A stretch of 64,000 bases of DNA from Aplidium turbinatum (GCA_918807975.1 OU964924.1:4848501-4912500), one strand, 5' to 3'. Shown: positions 10,800 to 20,760, counted from the first letter of the stretch. The notes: a model not told the origin generated them from the sequence alone. Numbers and translations are program-made.

Positions 10800-11254
10800 T
10801 ACAAAAATGCCTAAGCAAGCTAAATCGTCTTCAGCAAAAGTTAAACAGATTTGGCGAGATTTTCCTGGTGAATTTAATGCAACTCCCGGGGGTGATTTAA
10901 GGTAAATTTTTGCGAGTTTATAGTGAATTGAGATAAAGAGTATTTTGTTGAAAGCGACAGGAAAAGTAAACGCTATCAAGCTGGATTGGAGCGACAACTA
11001 GCATTGCAATCAAGGCAATTTTTTTGAACAAGTCCCTTTTATTGAACACGTTCGGGTCTGAAATCGACAAAATGTTATGTTTGGGTAACTGGTATCAATT
11101 CAAGGAAGAACTGTGGCCTCTACAAATTTCGTTAGGTCAAAATAAGGTCAAAATTTGATAAAAATAAAATCAAAAAAATTTTTTTAGGTCAAAATAAAAA
11201 TGGCCCTATTGATAACCTATATTATTTAGTTTAACCTAAATGTTTATATTTCAG

Positions 11255-11380
11255 ATGACTATAAAATTGCTTTAGCTATGTCGGAGAAAGAAGAATAGGC
11301 CTACACTTTGAACTTGGAAAAAGAGGATCAGATCATCAGAAAACGTACAAAGAGAAGAGTAGAAGTCCTAAGTTCTTCTG
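11255..11380 (+). pseudogene. Gene relic, third exon
   Basis: It follows TTTATATTTCAG. The frame continuing from IRVLGCN gives DDYKIALAMSEKEE, then TAG, then AYTLNLEKEDQIIRKRTKRR and VEVLSSSD. The in-frame TAG is part of the word TAGGCCTAC, a 9-mer common in this window. The joint to the next exon's acidic stretch would fall at TCTTCTG, where the following bases (ATTGGG) are not a GT donor. Both points argue that the gene is dead. Confidence 0.45.
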
Positions 11381-11647
11381 ATTGGGTAGGTTGATAATAC
11401 ACAATTGTTAAAGTAGTTTAGAAAAATTTATTTATGAGATTATAAATTTAATGTAGTTCTATAAATCTATATTTATGGATTAACAGTCACTAAACTAAGA
11501 TATAAACATATCATATCTGTTCCCCCTGTTAGGGTTCGTCAGTAAATACCTCCCGACGAACCCTCATAGGGGGAAACAGACTGTTGCGATCTAACTTTAG
11601 TGATTGTAAATCTATAAGTATTGTTCAAACCTGTATTGTGTTATTAC

Positions 11648-12517
11648 TAGGGCCATTTATATATGACCTTAAAAAATCAATAATATGACTTTATTTTTTG
11701 AAAAATATGACTTTATATGACTTTATGTGAAAATCGTTTATTTTTACATGCGAACAACGTCACTCACCGAACTAAAGAGTAAAACATACGCAACATAGCA
11801 GTAATACACATTCATTTTTATTTTAAACCACTGTTGTAGTACAGTTTCATGTAGTGTGGAATGTTAGAGTCTTTGAAGTTACGATTTGGACGTAAAAATG
11901 ACTTTAGTAAGGAAAATGAGCGCTCCACAGACGCTGACGTGGGTTGCCACTTCTGCAGTTTTGCATAAAGCGCTGGTGAAATGTCTTGTAGCTGTGTTTG
12001 TAGCTCCATAATTTGTTTCTATCACATCGTTTTTGTCCAATCGCTTCTTAATGTAATTTTTGAGCTCAAGCGGATCTTTTCAGAAATCAAGGGCATTTAG
12101 ATCAGCATGGGCCTCTTTGATGGTGTAGCCTACGTACAACTTTCCATTTTGAGTATTAAGTTTGAAATATTGTTGTAGTGGCGGCACATTTCTGTTAACT
12201 GGCTAGTCAACTTTGGATCGTTGACTGAATTTTTGACGCTCTTTACAGTGACTCTTACATTCTTAGTGCTTATTTGCTTCACCGTTTAAATTGGTACTTT
12301 TTATTTAAACTATACAACGGTATGACTTTATAACTCAAAAATATGACTATATAACTTAAAAAGCTGATTTATGACCTAACCAGGAAAATATGACTTTATA
12401 TGACTTCATAACTTTCTTATTATACCTCGTAGGGATGCGGTTTTTGCGTTAAAATTGATTTCACGACTTACTGATGCATAGAAAAAAATATGACTTTAAT
12501 GACTTTAAATGGCCCTA
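11648..12517 (-). mobile_element. hAT element with exact 8-bp duplication GTTATTAC
   Basis: The termini are TAGGGCCATTTATATATGAC and, on the minus strand, TAGGGCCATTTAAAGTCA. Both flanks carry GTTATTAC (11640-11647 and 12518-12525). Internal words such as ATATGACTTTATATGACTTT repeat near both ends. At 870 bp it keeps only the end of its transposase, on the minus strand (next entry). Related copies are at 9640-11208 and 58919-59813. Confidence 0.85.
11818..12009 (-). pseudogene. hAT transposase dimerisation-domain fragment
   Basis: The minus strand reads ISPALYAKLQKWQPTSASVE followed by RSFSLLKSFLRPNRNFKDSN. This is the hAT C-terminal dimerisation domain (core SAxVERxFSxxK). At 63 codons it is only the last tenth of a normal transposase. 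It lies inside the TIR-bounded hAT element at 11648-12517. Confidence 0.75.
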
Positions 12518-13136
12518 GTTATTACCCAAAAATTTTAAGCTACACAGTTCCATATATGTAGAGAGTGATCAACGTCGGAATGGCCCGTTTCGGCGAGTCC
12601 GATTCGGCGAGTCCGATTCGACTAGTCCGATTCGGCGAGTTCCCTATTCGGCGAGAGCCCTTTTCGGCGAGTGCCCTATTCGGCGAGTTTTTGAAGTTTT
12701 TAAAAGGAAATTATCGGGTACCGTAGCCTAATTGCAATTGCCGTTTTTACATCGTTTTAACGTCGCTAAACGTTGAAATCGTGCAGAAAGGAATAAAAAT
12801 AAAATGTTTGAAATATTAATTAAATTAAAATTCGTCATGTCAGTTCAGTTGTTTTTATTTCTGACCATCATATGAAAAACAATACACGTCAACATAGCAA
12901 AGGTAGAAGCGACAATTCACGTCAACATAGCAAAGGTGTAGAAAAAGGTAGAAGCGACAAAACGCGAACGTTAAAACGTGCTTGTGACCGAAGTAAGTTA
13001 TTGAGTTGAAAGAAATTTGGCAAGGTTGCATCACCTTCAAAAAAATTTAAGATATGAAGGAAAAATAAAACAAAGAAAATGTTACAAAAAAAATAATGTT
13101 TATGTCTATAAGTTAGTACTTTTGAATAGTTAAAAT

Positions 13137-14335
13137 CATAGGCGCCTAACTATTTTTTTGGCCGTGGGGGCGAAAGCGTGTTTCATCAGCAGCAACGTAA
13201 ATTCAGCGAAATGTCACGCAGATGGATGACGTAATTATGTCGTCACACTAGGATTGCTTTTATTGCCACACTCGGAGTTATCGCTACGTTCGACCTACCG
13301 TTAATTATTATAAACAAAGCTCGACCAAAACACATGCTATGCGTCTGCGTTGGCTAGCGGTTGATGGACTGCGACTCTTTAAGCTAAGCGCAACATAAAG
13401 TTTAGCAACGAACTAGATTTATTAGCATGAAATAAGAGACGAAAAGGTATACTGTAAATGGAATGAAAATACTAACTTGATCATATGCTTGCAAATATAC
13501 CTGTTGAAAGCAAAATCATTCATGTTTACATCAATTCAACAGCACGTCACCTTTAATAAATTTAAAAGTTGCTGACATCCGTAAACAGCCCTTGAAAAAT
13601 AGTTACAGAGAGACGTTTGATTAAGTTTTCGACTTGACATTGCTCCCTTTTCACTACAATATCGCAACTTATGGCTGACCAGCTTTCAAGTTTAAATTCG
13701 CTGTAATACGCCCGTTTTCGTGTTGCAGATGAAACAAAAGATGCGCATATTCCCCGCCTTTGATCGGGTTTCTATGGCAACGGACGTGTGTGCGCCATGC
13801 AGTTTGCGCGAGTCCGTTGTTGTGTTGATTATGCCGCTTGTGCGACTGTGCGCAATGCGGTTTGTACCAGCCCTTGTTACGTTGGTTAGTGGTAACCTCG
13901 GGCCGAGACTTCAAGTTCATTTTCACAGCAACCGATTCACTGCCGCGTCAATTCTCTGCAGAGGTTTCGACTTTCGAAAGCGACAGGAGGCTGTTTGCAA
14001 GCGCATTAAGTTAAACGCACGCTGCGTCAACGTAGCAAATTATGTTGTTTTTGGGTGCATTCAACATCTGATGACATTGAATCGACGCAAAATGGTAGAT
14101 TTTTGCTATGTCACAGGCAGCAAAATCAGTCATTTTTTGTCTGGGGGGGGATTGTAGCATCGCTACTCGTTCTAGTGATTATTTACTGCGAAGCTGTTGC
14201 GGTTTGTATTTAAAAATGTTTTCCTGCTGCCGATCGCTAGTTCATCTATTGTTTTATGTATCAATGCCGCATAAAAAGTTGCTCCCACGCGGAAATATGC
14301 GTGGGGGCCTGGACCCCACGGCTTAGGCGCCTATG
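13137..14335. mobile_element. Non-autonomous hAT, 8-bp duplication GTTAAAAT
   Basis: The ends are CATAGGCGCCTAA and its reverse complement TTAGGCGCCTATG. Both flanks are GTTAAAAT (13129-13136 and 14336-14343). The 1.2-kb body is more GC-rich than its surroundings. The ORFs within (up to 145 codons) have no recognisable domain and overlap on both strands, so I regard them as non-coding. It is inserted in the left arm of the foldback. Confidence 0.85.
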
Positions 14336-14390
14336 GTTAAAATGATTAGTTTGGATCAACAAATGTGTGACCTACACTCCTACAGCTTAG

Positions 14391-14936
14391 ATTGAAAGGA
14401 AATTATCGGGTAGGCTACCGTAGCCTAGTTATACCGACCAGCAAAAATTTGTTCCAAGAACCCAGTTAGCCTAACAGTTCATTTTTACATTGTAGTAACA
14501 GAATGAAAAGGCTAACCAAATGTGTGCCCTATCGTTTTAACGTCGCTAAACGTTGAAATCGTGTAGAAAAGGGTGCTTTTGCTGACTAGGATACGTTGAA
14601 ACTGAGAAACATTCACAGAAGCCCTACGATACGTTGCATTTTTAAGATAATGTATTCAGACGTTAAATCAATGTACAAATGAAATGTTATGCTAAATGGG
14701 TTCTTGGAACAAATCGTAGGGCTTCTGTGAATGTTTCTCAGTTTCAAAGTATCCTAGTCAGCAAAAGCTCCCTTTTCTACACGATTTCAACGTTTAGCGA
14801 CGTTAACACGATAGGCCACACATTTGTTTAGCCTTTTCATACTGTTACTACAATGTAAAAATGAACTGTGTTCTTGGAACAATTTTTTGCTGGTCGGGAT
14901 AACTAGGCTACGGTACCCGATAATTTCCTTTCAATC
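14391..14936. repeat. Nested hairpin at the centre of the foldback
   Basis: The segment from GATTGAAAGGAAATTATCGG to about 14620 is inverted at about 14700-14936 (CCGATAATTTCCTTTCAATC). The loop is about 80 bases. Within the arms, CGTTTTAACGTCGCTAAACG and the AAATTATCGGGTA segment are the same as in the outer arms. The inner hairpin is therefore a second, partial copy of the same terminal sequence. Confidence 0.65.
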
Positions 14937-15813
14937 CTAGCTGTAGGCCACACATTTGTTGGTCCAAACTAATCATTTTAACTATTCAAAAGTACTAACT
15001 TATTATATAGACATAAACATGATCTATTTTATTTTTTTTTGTAACATTTTCTCTGTTTTATTTTTCCTTCATATCTTAAATTTTTCTGAAAGTGTTGCGA
15101 CCGTGCCAAATTTCTTTCAACTCAATAACTTACTTCGGTCACAAGCACGTTTTAACGTTCGCGTTTTGTCGCTTCTACCTTTTTCTACACCTTTGCTATG
15201 TTGACGTATTGTTTTTGATATCATGATCAGAAAGAAAAACAACTGAACTGACATGACGAATTCAAGCACGTTTTAACGTTCGCGTTTTGTCGCTTCTACC
15301 TTTGCTATGTTGACGTGTATTGTTTTTCATATGATGGTCAGAAATACAAACAACCGAACTGACATGACGAATTTTAATTTAATAGTTCAAACATTTTCTT
15401 TTTATTCCTTTCTGCACGATTTCAACGTTTAGCGACGTTAAAACGATGTAAAAACGGCAATTATAATTAGGCTACGGTACCCGATAATTTCCTTTCAAAA
15501 ATTTCAAAACCTCGCCGAATAGGGCACTCGCCGAAAAGGGCTCTCGCCGAATAGGGAACTCGCCGAATCGGACTAGTCGAATCGGACTCGCCGAATCGGA
15601 CTCGCCGAATAGTAGCAGACCCGATCAACGTATGTAGCACAGTTGATACTGGCTGAGGGAGAGACTCTAAGAACAATTCCGTGACAGCACATGTACAGTA
15701 CAATCTCACAGTACACCCATTGTTTGACCATATAGCTGTGCTTAAGCATTAATTGGTTGTGCGTCTCTCTACCAGCGAGTCTCAACTGTGCTACCTAGTA
15801 CCTACGTTGATCA

Positions 15814-16006
15814 CTTGAAATGTCATAGACTAGCACGGCTGTCTTATATATAATATTATAGAACACTGCTTTGCAGTCAGTGTTGGACCTATTTCTGTCC
15901 GGATTGCTTTTTTTTCGCTGAGACTTTGTTCTTTTAACCTCTAATTATTAATCATGAAACCCCGTTTGACAACTGTTTTTTTTCTCGCTGAGACATTATG
16001 GTACAT
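15814..16006. other. No gene; short direct repeat
   Basis: A TTTTTTTTCGCTGAGAC segment with following TAACCTCTA occurs twice (about 15909 and 15978), spaced about 70 bases apart. No coding or RNA feature is seen. Confidence 0.4.
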
Positions 16007-16015
16007 AACCTCTAT

Positions 16016-16240
16016 GCTGCATAGCCATAACCACGTCGGCTGCATAGCCGAGTGGTGAGAGCCCTGGAACGGTAATCGAAAGGTCGCCGGTTCGACACCG
16101 CTCAAGAGCATGTGGCTGTGTCTTTGGCAGGACACTTAAAGGCATGCCTGAAGGTGGACACGAAGATTGGCTTCCTTGCCTTCCCATCCACTTAATCTAA
16201 ATCTTCAACTACCGGGTGTAAGCCTGGATACGACAAACAA
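16016..16240 (+). mobile_element. tRNA-derived SINE, 9-bp duplication AACCTCTAT
   Basis: A tRNA-like head with an A box (TAGCCGAGTGG at about 16045) and a B box (GGTTCGACACC at 16089-16099) is followed by a body containing TTTGGCAGGACACTTAA, a phrase shared by many animal SINEs. The exact direct repeat AACCTCTAT flanks it (16007-16015 and 16241-16249). The head resembles a class II tRNA (Leu/Ser type) with extra bases between the boxes. It is about 225 bp and its copying enzyme would come from a LINE. Confidence 0.85.
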
Positions 16241-16430
16241 AACCTCTATTATAAGCTAATTCCTTTCAATATACATATGCCCCTCTGGGATTTTAGAAAT
16301 CTCCGAAAAAGGCTGTCTCCAAAATGGATTCTCCCAATAGTACCAGGCCGATTTTTTAATGCTAGATACTACACAGAAAACATGTTCGTTGTAATTGAAA
16401 TTTACTGTAAACTTTACATTTTTTGTTTAG

Positions 16431-16510
16431 ATAGTGATGATGATGAAGAACATCAGACAAAGAGGCTTGCATTGAACACTTCATTTCCTTTACCGATACC
16501 GCCGCAATAG
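16431..16510 (+). pseudogene. Gene relic, fourth exon (acidic stretch)
   Basis: It follows CATTTTTTGTTTAG. In the frame expected from the third exon it reads DSDDDEEHQTKRLALNTSFP then LPIPPQ and a stop. An acidic Ser/Asp run followed by KR and a Pro-rich stretch is usual at this point in the protein group. In another frame the sequence continues open to a GTAAGC at about 16591, which suggests one indel. Confidence 0.4.
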
Positions 16511-16802
16511 ACATCAGCCACATTATATTCCCTTTGACAACAATTTCGAATCTGTAGAGTGTCAACCTTTAGCTGTTGACATCAATTGTAAGCGCTCGTT
16601 ATTTTATGTTATATTTTTTGGTTGTAATACAACTACTGCTAAATAGTTAAAGATATGTATTGTAATACACCAAAGTATATCAAATTCATTTATTCTTTTA
16701 TTTTTTCGGCATGGTACATCATAAACATACTTTGCCTAAATATCTTTGCTTAATGTTATTAATGATAAAAAGAAAGATTAATAAATACCTTTTCGTTTTC
16801 AG

Positions 16803-16894
16803 AATATTGGCTTACACTCAACAAAGACGGAAAACTATCCGAACTTTTTGGTGCAATCACAGATTTTTTTTTAATTCCCAAAGGGTCTACACAG
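16803..16894 (+). pseudogene. Gene relic, fifth exon
   Basis: It is bounded by TTTTCGTTTTCAG and GTAAGG. One frame reads ILAYTQQRRKTIRTFW, which would fit a Leu-rich helix following the acidic linker. A further acceptor-like TTTTTTCAG lies at about 17003, but what follows is not recognisable. Confidence 0.35.
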
Positions 16895-17354
16895 GTAAGG
16901 ATAACAACGTTTATCAGCGATTAAGGAGTTGTCATTTACGCCTATTTATTTATTTGATTAACGCATTGTTATCTTCCCGAGTACACTGTTCTTGTTTTTT
17001 CAGAAACACAAGAAAAATGAAAAGAAAATCATGTCGGAACAGGACCAACTCTGCGAGCCGGACGGGGGGAAGTGAGCCAATTTGCAGCAAGACCTGGTCC
17101 TGCTGACCTGACATTCCAACCTCGTGTAGGCTGGCTCGTCTCTACGCCGACGACATTACCATCACGGCCTCACTCACAAACACTAATACTTGAGTAGTTT
17201 TCGCATTATAAATAAATGTTCTTTGATATGTAGTTTTTGAAGTTGAATACGTAGATAGTTGCAGTTATTAACAAGGACGATCTATACTGCAATTGATAAA
17301 AATAATGGCACAGTGACACAATACGCATAAGTTTTATAGATAACAAATACACAG

Positions 17355-17884
17355 GTGTTAAATTGTTGAATTCAGATATGCGGAAATTAGGTAGAATGTG
17401 GGTGTAAAATCCACCACCAAAGATACGTGTAATACACGTGAAATAGTGTCGACACATATACGTGTATTACACGTTAAAATTAACGTATAATACACGACCA
17501 AAGGTACGTAGAATCTACGTGTATTAGTGTTGTAAGATACGCGGAAATTGAGTAGAATGCGGGTGGAATCCACCACCAAATACACGTGGAAAACACGTGT
17601 ATTAGTGTAGTCAGATACGCGGAAATTGAATAGAATGCGAGTGTAAAACACGTGAAATCCACCGCCAAATATACGTGGAAAACACGTGTATTAGTGTTGT
17701 CAGATACGCGGAAATTAGGTGGAATGCGAGTGTAAAACACGTAAAATCCACCACCAAATATACGTGTAATACACGTGAAATAGTGTCGACACATATGCGT
17801 GTATTATACGTTAAAATTAACGTATAATACACGACCCAAGGTACGTATAATCTACGTATAATACACGTGAAATTTCTAGCTGGG
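17355..17884. repeat. Palindrome-rich tandem array (ACGTGTATTACACGT words)
   Basis: Units contain CAGATACGCGGAAATT, a variable AATGCGAGTGTAAA segment, AATCCACCACCAAATA and an ACGTG...CACGTGTATTAGTGT palindrome. They recur at roughly 100-bp spacing at least four times (17375, 17535, 17615, 17705). The outermost base pairs form the right terminal repeat of the 4210-17884 unit. Overlapping minus-strand ORFs here are repeat artefacts. Confidence 0.7.
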
Positions 17885-17886
17885 TA

Positions 17887-18533
17887 ACTAATAAGCTAAA
17901 GAAGCTAGTTGTATATGCCATTTTGTATTTTTGCATCATTTCTAGTAGTTCTGTTTTTTTTTTGTTTTTTTTGTATATCGCACTGCTAAATTTCGTATGT
18001 GTATTGTTTTTTTATGTTGTCTATAATATATATCTATCAATCAAATCAATCAATATATCAATCAATCAATATTTGCGTTCAACTTCGACACCGTTCCATT
18101 TTAAATAAGCCATGACACCACTCGGGTGTGGCAGACTCGATGACCAGTTCGGTCCTTCTGTCACTCCCATCGTCATCAGCAAACAACCTAGCTCACATTG
18201 TAATCTTGTATTGTTTTGTTTTTTCGCATGTGCTGATGATGCAAAATAAAAGAACTTCTTCTTCTAGCCTACAATCTCAAAACATAAAACTTTCTCTTTA
18301 TTTACAGCTATTGTTAGCCTAAACTTGGTTGAAATACTTCAGTTTTGTGAGACCCTGGCTAAAACGCTGACTCCGTCAATTTATTTCATTGATGCGTACA
18401 ACGGTACAACACTGCCGATATTCAATAACTAGTAAAACTACCACTTGAGATCGAAGAAGTGCATTTAACTCGTTATAATAGGCTACCTTTTAATTTGTGC
18501 GTTATATTAAATGCAATGTATTAACAATTTGTG
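17887..18533. other. No gene; short (ATCA)n run
   Basis: A simple ATCA-rich run is present at about 18035-18072. Otherwise nothing is recognisable. Confidence 0.4.
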
Positions 18534-18621
18534 CTGATTGTCAGTGCCGGATTAACCAAGTGTGGGGCCTGTAGCGGATTGATTTGATGTACAGATAATG
18601 ATTTAGAAGTAAATGAATATT

Positions 18622-18945
18622 TTATAATCTAAAAGTCTGTAGGGATCCTGCCAAAGAGGCACACCACGCTGAAGCAATGTTGAGATTCTGCTGCTTTGCT
18701 TGAAGAGAGGCGTGAATTGCCTGGAAGCGATCGAGTAAGCCATTCCAAAAAACCACTAAGATTCCTATTTCGAGCAACTCCATTTTTTCGAGGAGTCCAT
18801 TTGCTTGCTGTCGACATTCTGCCTTTTGCACTTGGTCATTTGCAAGTTTCTCCAGTGCCTCCTTTTTGAAATAAAAACGTTCTTTAATTGCCTGAATGGC
18901 ATCAGCTCTTCCAGACCATCGTGTTTCAGAGAGCTTGTTTAGCAC
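18622..18945 (-). pseudogene. hAT transposase fragment (ZMYM1-like), downstream piece
   Basis: The minus strand reads LNKLSETRWSGRADAIQAIK, then KEALEKLANDQ. The motif LSETRWSxRADA is a hallmark of the hAT transposases related to vertebrate ZMYM1. The fragment starts exactly where the 7-kb block is inserted (18945). The preceding residues of the same protein lie at 26010-26060. It is partial and non-functional. Confidence 0.8.
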
Positions 18946-19140
18946 TATAGCGCACCCAGCATGGGGCTAAGGGGGCTCAAGCCCCCCCCCAAACCCGCCA
19001 CCAAAAATGAAGTTTTTATATGTTCCCCATTGTCACAATCAATGTGCAAGGCCTCGCGTCAGGCTGCTTTGCGTCTTGACAGAATGTGCTGTTTTCATTA
19101 TGGAATTTTGAGCGATGTGTTATTATCGGGTATTGACCTA

Positions 19141-19689
19141 AAGTAACCTCTGATGACGAAATCTGTATTATGTAACGTGTTTTCTACAACCTTCGGCCCT
19201 ACGTGACATTCTTTAGATTTCTTTACACTTGCTTGTTTATGCCGCTCAATGCTACGTGACCGACGATGAGTTCGTGTGATGCAACACTACGTCACCTTCT
19301 CGAAGTTACTGGACTGAACAACCAACTATATAAATAGTGGTGTAGTTTGTGTAATGTTTAATTATTATGATGGTGATTATTATGAGTTGATTATGAGAGT
19401 TGTGCTATGAGTTGTGGATTGGTAGTTGATGCAGAAATTAGAGTTATTTGAGGAGCCGTTCGTTAAAGTTTTTCAAGAAGTCAGATTATCATTTCGCTAG
19501 TAGAATTATTCGACATTTAATTGACTGCTTTTCGGTTATAACCCATTAAACTACGTCATTGAATCTTTCCAAGTCTTTTTCCTGGTAAGAGATAGAAAGA
19601 AATCGTGACACCCATTTATACCTTTTGCCTACAGGTTAGATATGAATAAGTACCGGAGGAATAAGTAAAATTGTGACATCGTAGATACA
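19141..19689. other. Unassigned repeat-like stretch
   Basis: Lies directly downstream (minus strand) of the Penelope-like coding region and may be its non-coding tail. It contains a TATA-like ACTATATAAATAG at about 19324. No ORF is present. Confidence 0.3.
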
Positions 19690-19779
19690 GAGTCATCAAT
19701 AAATTAACGTTACAACTGTATTTAACAAAGGCTAGACAATTTTTGAGTAATAAACATATAATCATTGTCAAATAAATAA

Positions 19780-20760
19780 ATATTTAGGATAAACAAGTTT
19801 TGGTATAGGTGACGGTTCCCTTTCGGCGCGGTTGTTGATTTTAGGATTTTGTTTGCTAATGAAAACGGCCTCTTTGAAACGTAATTGTACCGCGTCATTT
19901 TCTCTTCCAATAATTTTAAATTCAAAGTCTGCTTGGCATTGTTGTTGGTGATCAAATACCGAACTTTTATCCGAGCTGAGATGTTCTTTGAGGCGGGAAT
20001 GGAGTGGGCGAATCGTGCTGCCTATGTAGCTTTCCTTGCATTTTTTACATAGGCTATAATCTTATAGACACAGTTCTTGGTGTTGCACATGTTGTCGTTC
20101 CGTAGTTGGCAGTTTTGCATCCGGCAGGGTTCGGGTTTTTGTGGTTTTTTGTGGTGAAGTGTGGTGAAGTGGTGAAGTGGGTTTTTGTGGTGAAGTGCGT
20201 TTCGGAGGGTTCGGGACCGCCGAAAGAGGCGGACTGGTAAGTCCAGGTCTTTAAAGATTTTCTTTATTTTACGGTCCGCGTCGTCGCTCATATAAGGAAA
20301 TTCGAAATGTATTGGGTTGTATGATGTCTGAGGGGAGGGTTGTTTGCTTTGTCGGTGTCGTCGTCGTCTGGGTGGTTGTTTAAGGAAGTCTTTGGGGGTA
20401 TCCGTTTTCCCTGATTGTCTTTTCGAATTCAGTCAGGTGTGGTGCTGCTTTATTGGGTGAAGAACATCTATCCCTTCTTCTCTGTATTTCGTTTAAGAGT
20501 ATGGTCTTCTTAGTGCTTGTGGGTAGGGCCGAGTCGAAGTGTGGGAGTAATTTTGCCTTTGCTTTTTTCTGGTAGAACTCGTGGTGGACTGTGCCGTCTT
20601 TGTCGATTTTTATGGTGAAGTCCAGAAGTGAGATGGTGTTGTCTGCTGTTGGTAATTCTATTTCAAAGTTGATGGCTGGGTGCGCTTGGTTGAGAGCATT
20701 TTGGATAGCTAAGGCTTCCTTATTGTTGAAAAAAAATAAACAAGTTTTACTCAGTGTGTC
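19780..20760 (-). pseudogene. Penelope-like element: RT end plus GIY-YIG nuclease
   Basis: On the minus strand, 20760-20380 reads LFFFNNKEALAIQNALNQ, INFEIELPTADNTISLLDFT and DGTVHHEFYQKKAKAK. That is the thumb-side part of a Penelope-type reverse transcriptase. Further on come a basic linker, a Cys-rich stretch with CRMQNCQLRNDNMC and CVYKI (about 20170-20060), and after a change of frame YIGSTIRPLHSRLKEHL (about 20040-19990) and FISKQNPKINNR. CxxC...CVYKI plus YIG is the GIY-YIG endonuclease typical of Penelope-like retroelements. The 5' part of the RT is replaced by a mariner relic. Several breaks are present and it is not active. Confidence 0.75.

Larger units (their letters stand above)
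9640..11208 (+). mobile_element. hAT copy (TAGGGCCATTT family), split by a Tigger
   Basis: This stretch, minus the Tigger inside it, aligns with the reverse complement of 58919-59813. Shared segments include GACAATAAAGTCAAA, GTTTGTCAAA, ATCAACAGTTTGGATTTTAG and the end, AAAAATGGCCCTA. After the Tigger the plus strand reads MPKQAKSSSAKVKQIWRDF, then after an intron-like gap KSKRYQAGLERQLALQSRQF. That is a BED-type zinc-finger N-terminus as found in hAT transposases. The left terminus appears lost. Confidence 0.6.
12576..15622. mobile_element. 3-kb foldback with TTCGGCGAG arrays, 9-bp duplication
   Basis: The arms begin with tandem TTCGGCGAG-type words (TCCGATTCGGCGAG and relatives, about 12585-12690 and 15505-15610). 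They continue as inverted copies for about 550 bp (left arm to 13136, right arm from about 14970). The 9-bp repeat GATCAACGT flanks the whole (12567-12575 and 15623-15631). The centre contains a second, nested hairpin (14391-14936). The left arm is split by a hAT at 13137-14335. No transposase is present. A MULE-like origin is suggested by the 9-bp duplication. Confidence 0.7.
12563..15813. mobile_element. Short terminal-repeat element split by a foldback
   Basis: The left edge AGTGATCAACGTATGTAGCA (read across the later insertion) and the right edge, on the minus strand AGTGATCAACGTAGGTAC..GTAGCACAGTTGAGAC, form a roughly 45-bp inverted repeat. Without the foldback insert (12576-15622) the element would be about 200 bp. 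No clear flanking duplication was found, so its superfamily is open. Confidence 0.5.
6806..17020 (+). pseudogene. Broken multi-exon gene, DUF4806-protein-like N-terminus
   Basis: At least five exon-like pieces in one order read like the N-terminal region of a recurrent animal protein group. Members start VVEF..DNSV.VVP..W, then CYWPPF....KK, RVLG..DDY..A, an acidic S-D-S-D-D-D stretch and a Leu-rich helix. Pieces: 6806-6886, 8921-9060, 11255-11380, 16431-16510 and 16803-16894. Several have good splice signals (donors after 6886, 9060 and 16894; acceptors before 8921, 11255, 16431 and 16803). Damage is evident: a frame change in the second piece, an in-frame TAG in the third, a poor donor after the third, and a stop in the fourth. 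Introns are filled with transposons. The DUF4806 domain itself was not found. The family name rests on memory of such proteins and needs a search. No function can be given. Confidence 0.45.
4210..17884. mobile_element. Large TA-flanked terminal-repeat unit (13.7 kb)
   Basis: The left end reads CCCAGCTAGAAA then ACGTATATTACACGT. The right end, on the minus strand, reads CCCAGCTAGAAA then ACGTGTATTATACGT. Both ends are bordered by TA (4208-4209 and 17885-17886). Removing the unit would rejoin the hAT relic at its natural C-terminus (...LQGN then a stop soon after), which supports a single insertion. The subterminal parts are rich in ACGTGTATTACACGT-type palindromes. The interior holds a broken DUF4806-type gene plus at least seven younger insertions. 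No transposase was recognised. The alternative is two truncated relatives that happen to face each other. Confidence 0.5.

Noticed and set aside
13720-14157. 145-codon plus-strand ORF in the hAT at 13137
   Set aside because: No recognisable domain, competing frames on both strands, and it lies inside a non-autonomous element with elevated GC, where chance ORFs are expected.
16036-16106. A genuine tRNA gene
   Set aside because: A and B boxes are present, but the arms do not pair well, a SINE body follows, and a 9-bp duplication brackets the whole. It is a SINE.
17127-17192. LINE fragment with YADD (LYADDITITA)
   Set aside because: The YADD-like reading is only about 20 codons with no other RT motif around it. 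It may be chance.
17358-17832. Overlapping minus-strand ORFs (73-104 codons)
   Set aside because: They arise from the tandem palindrome array, and their sequences repeat with it.
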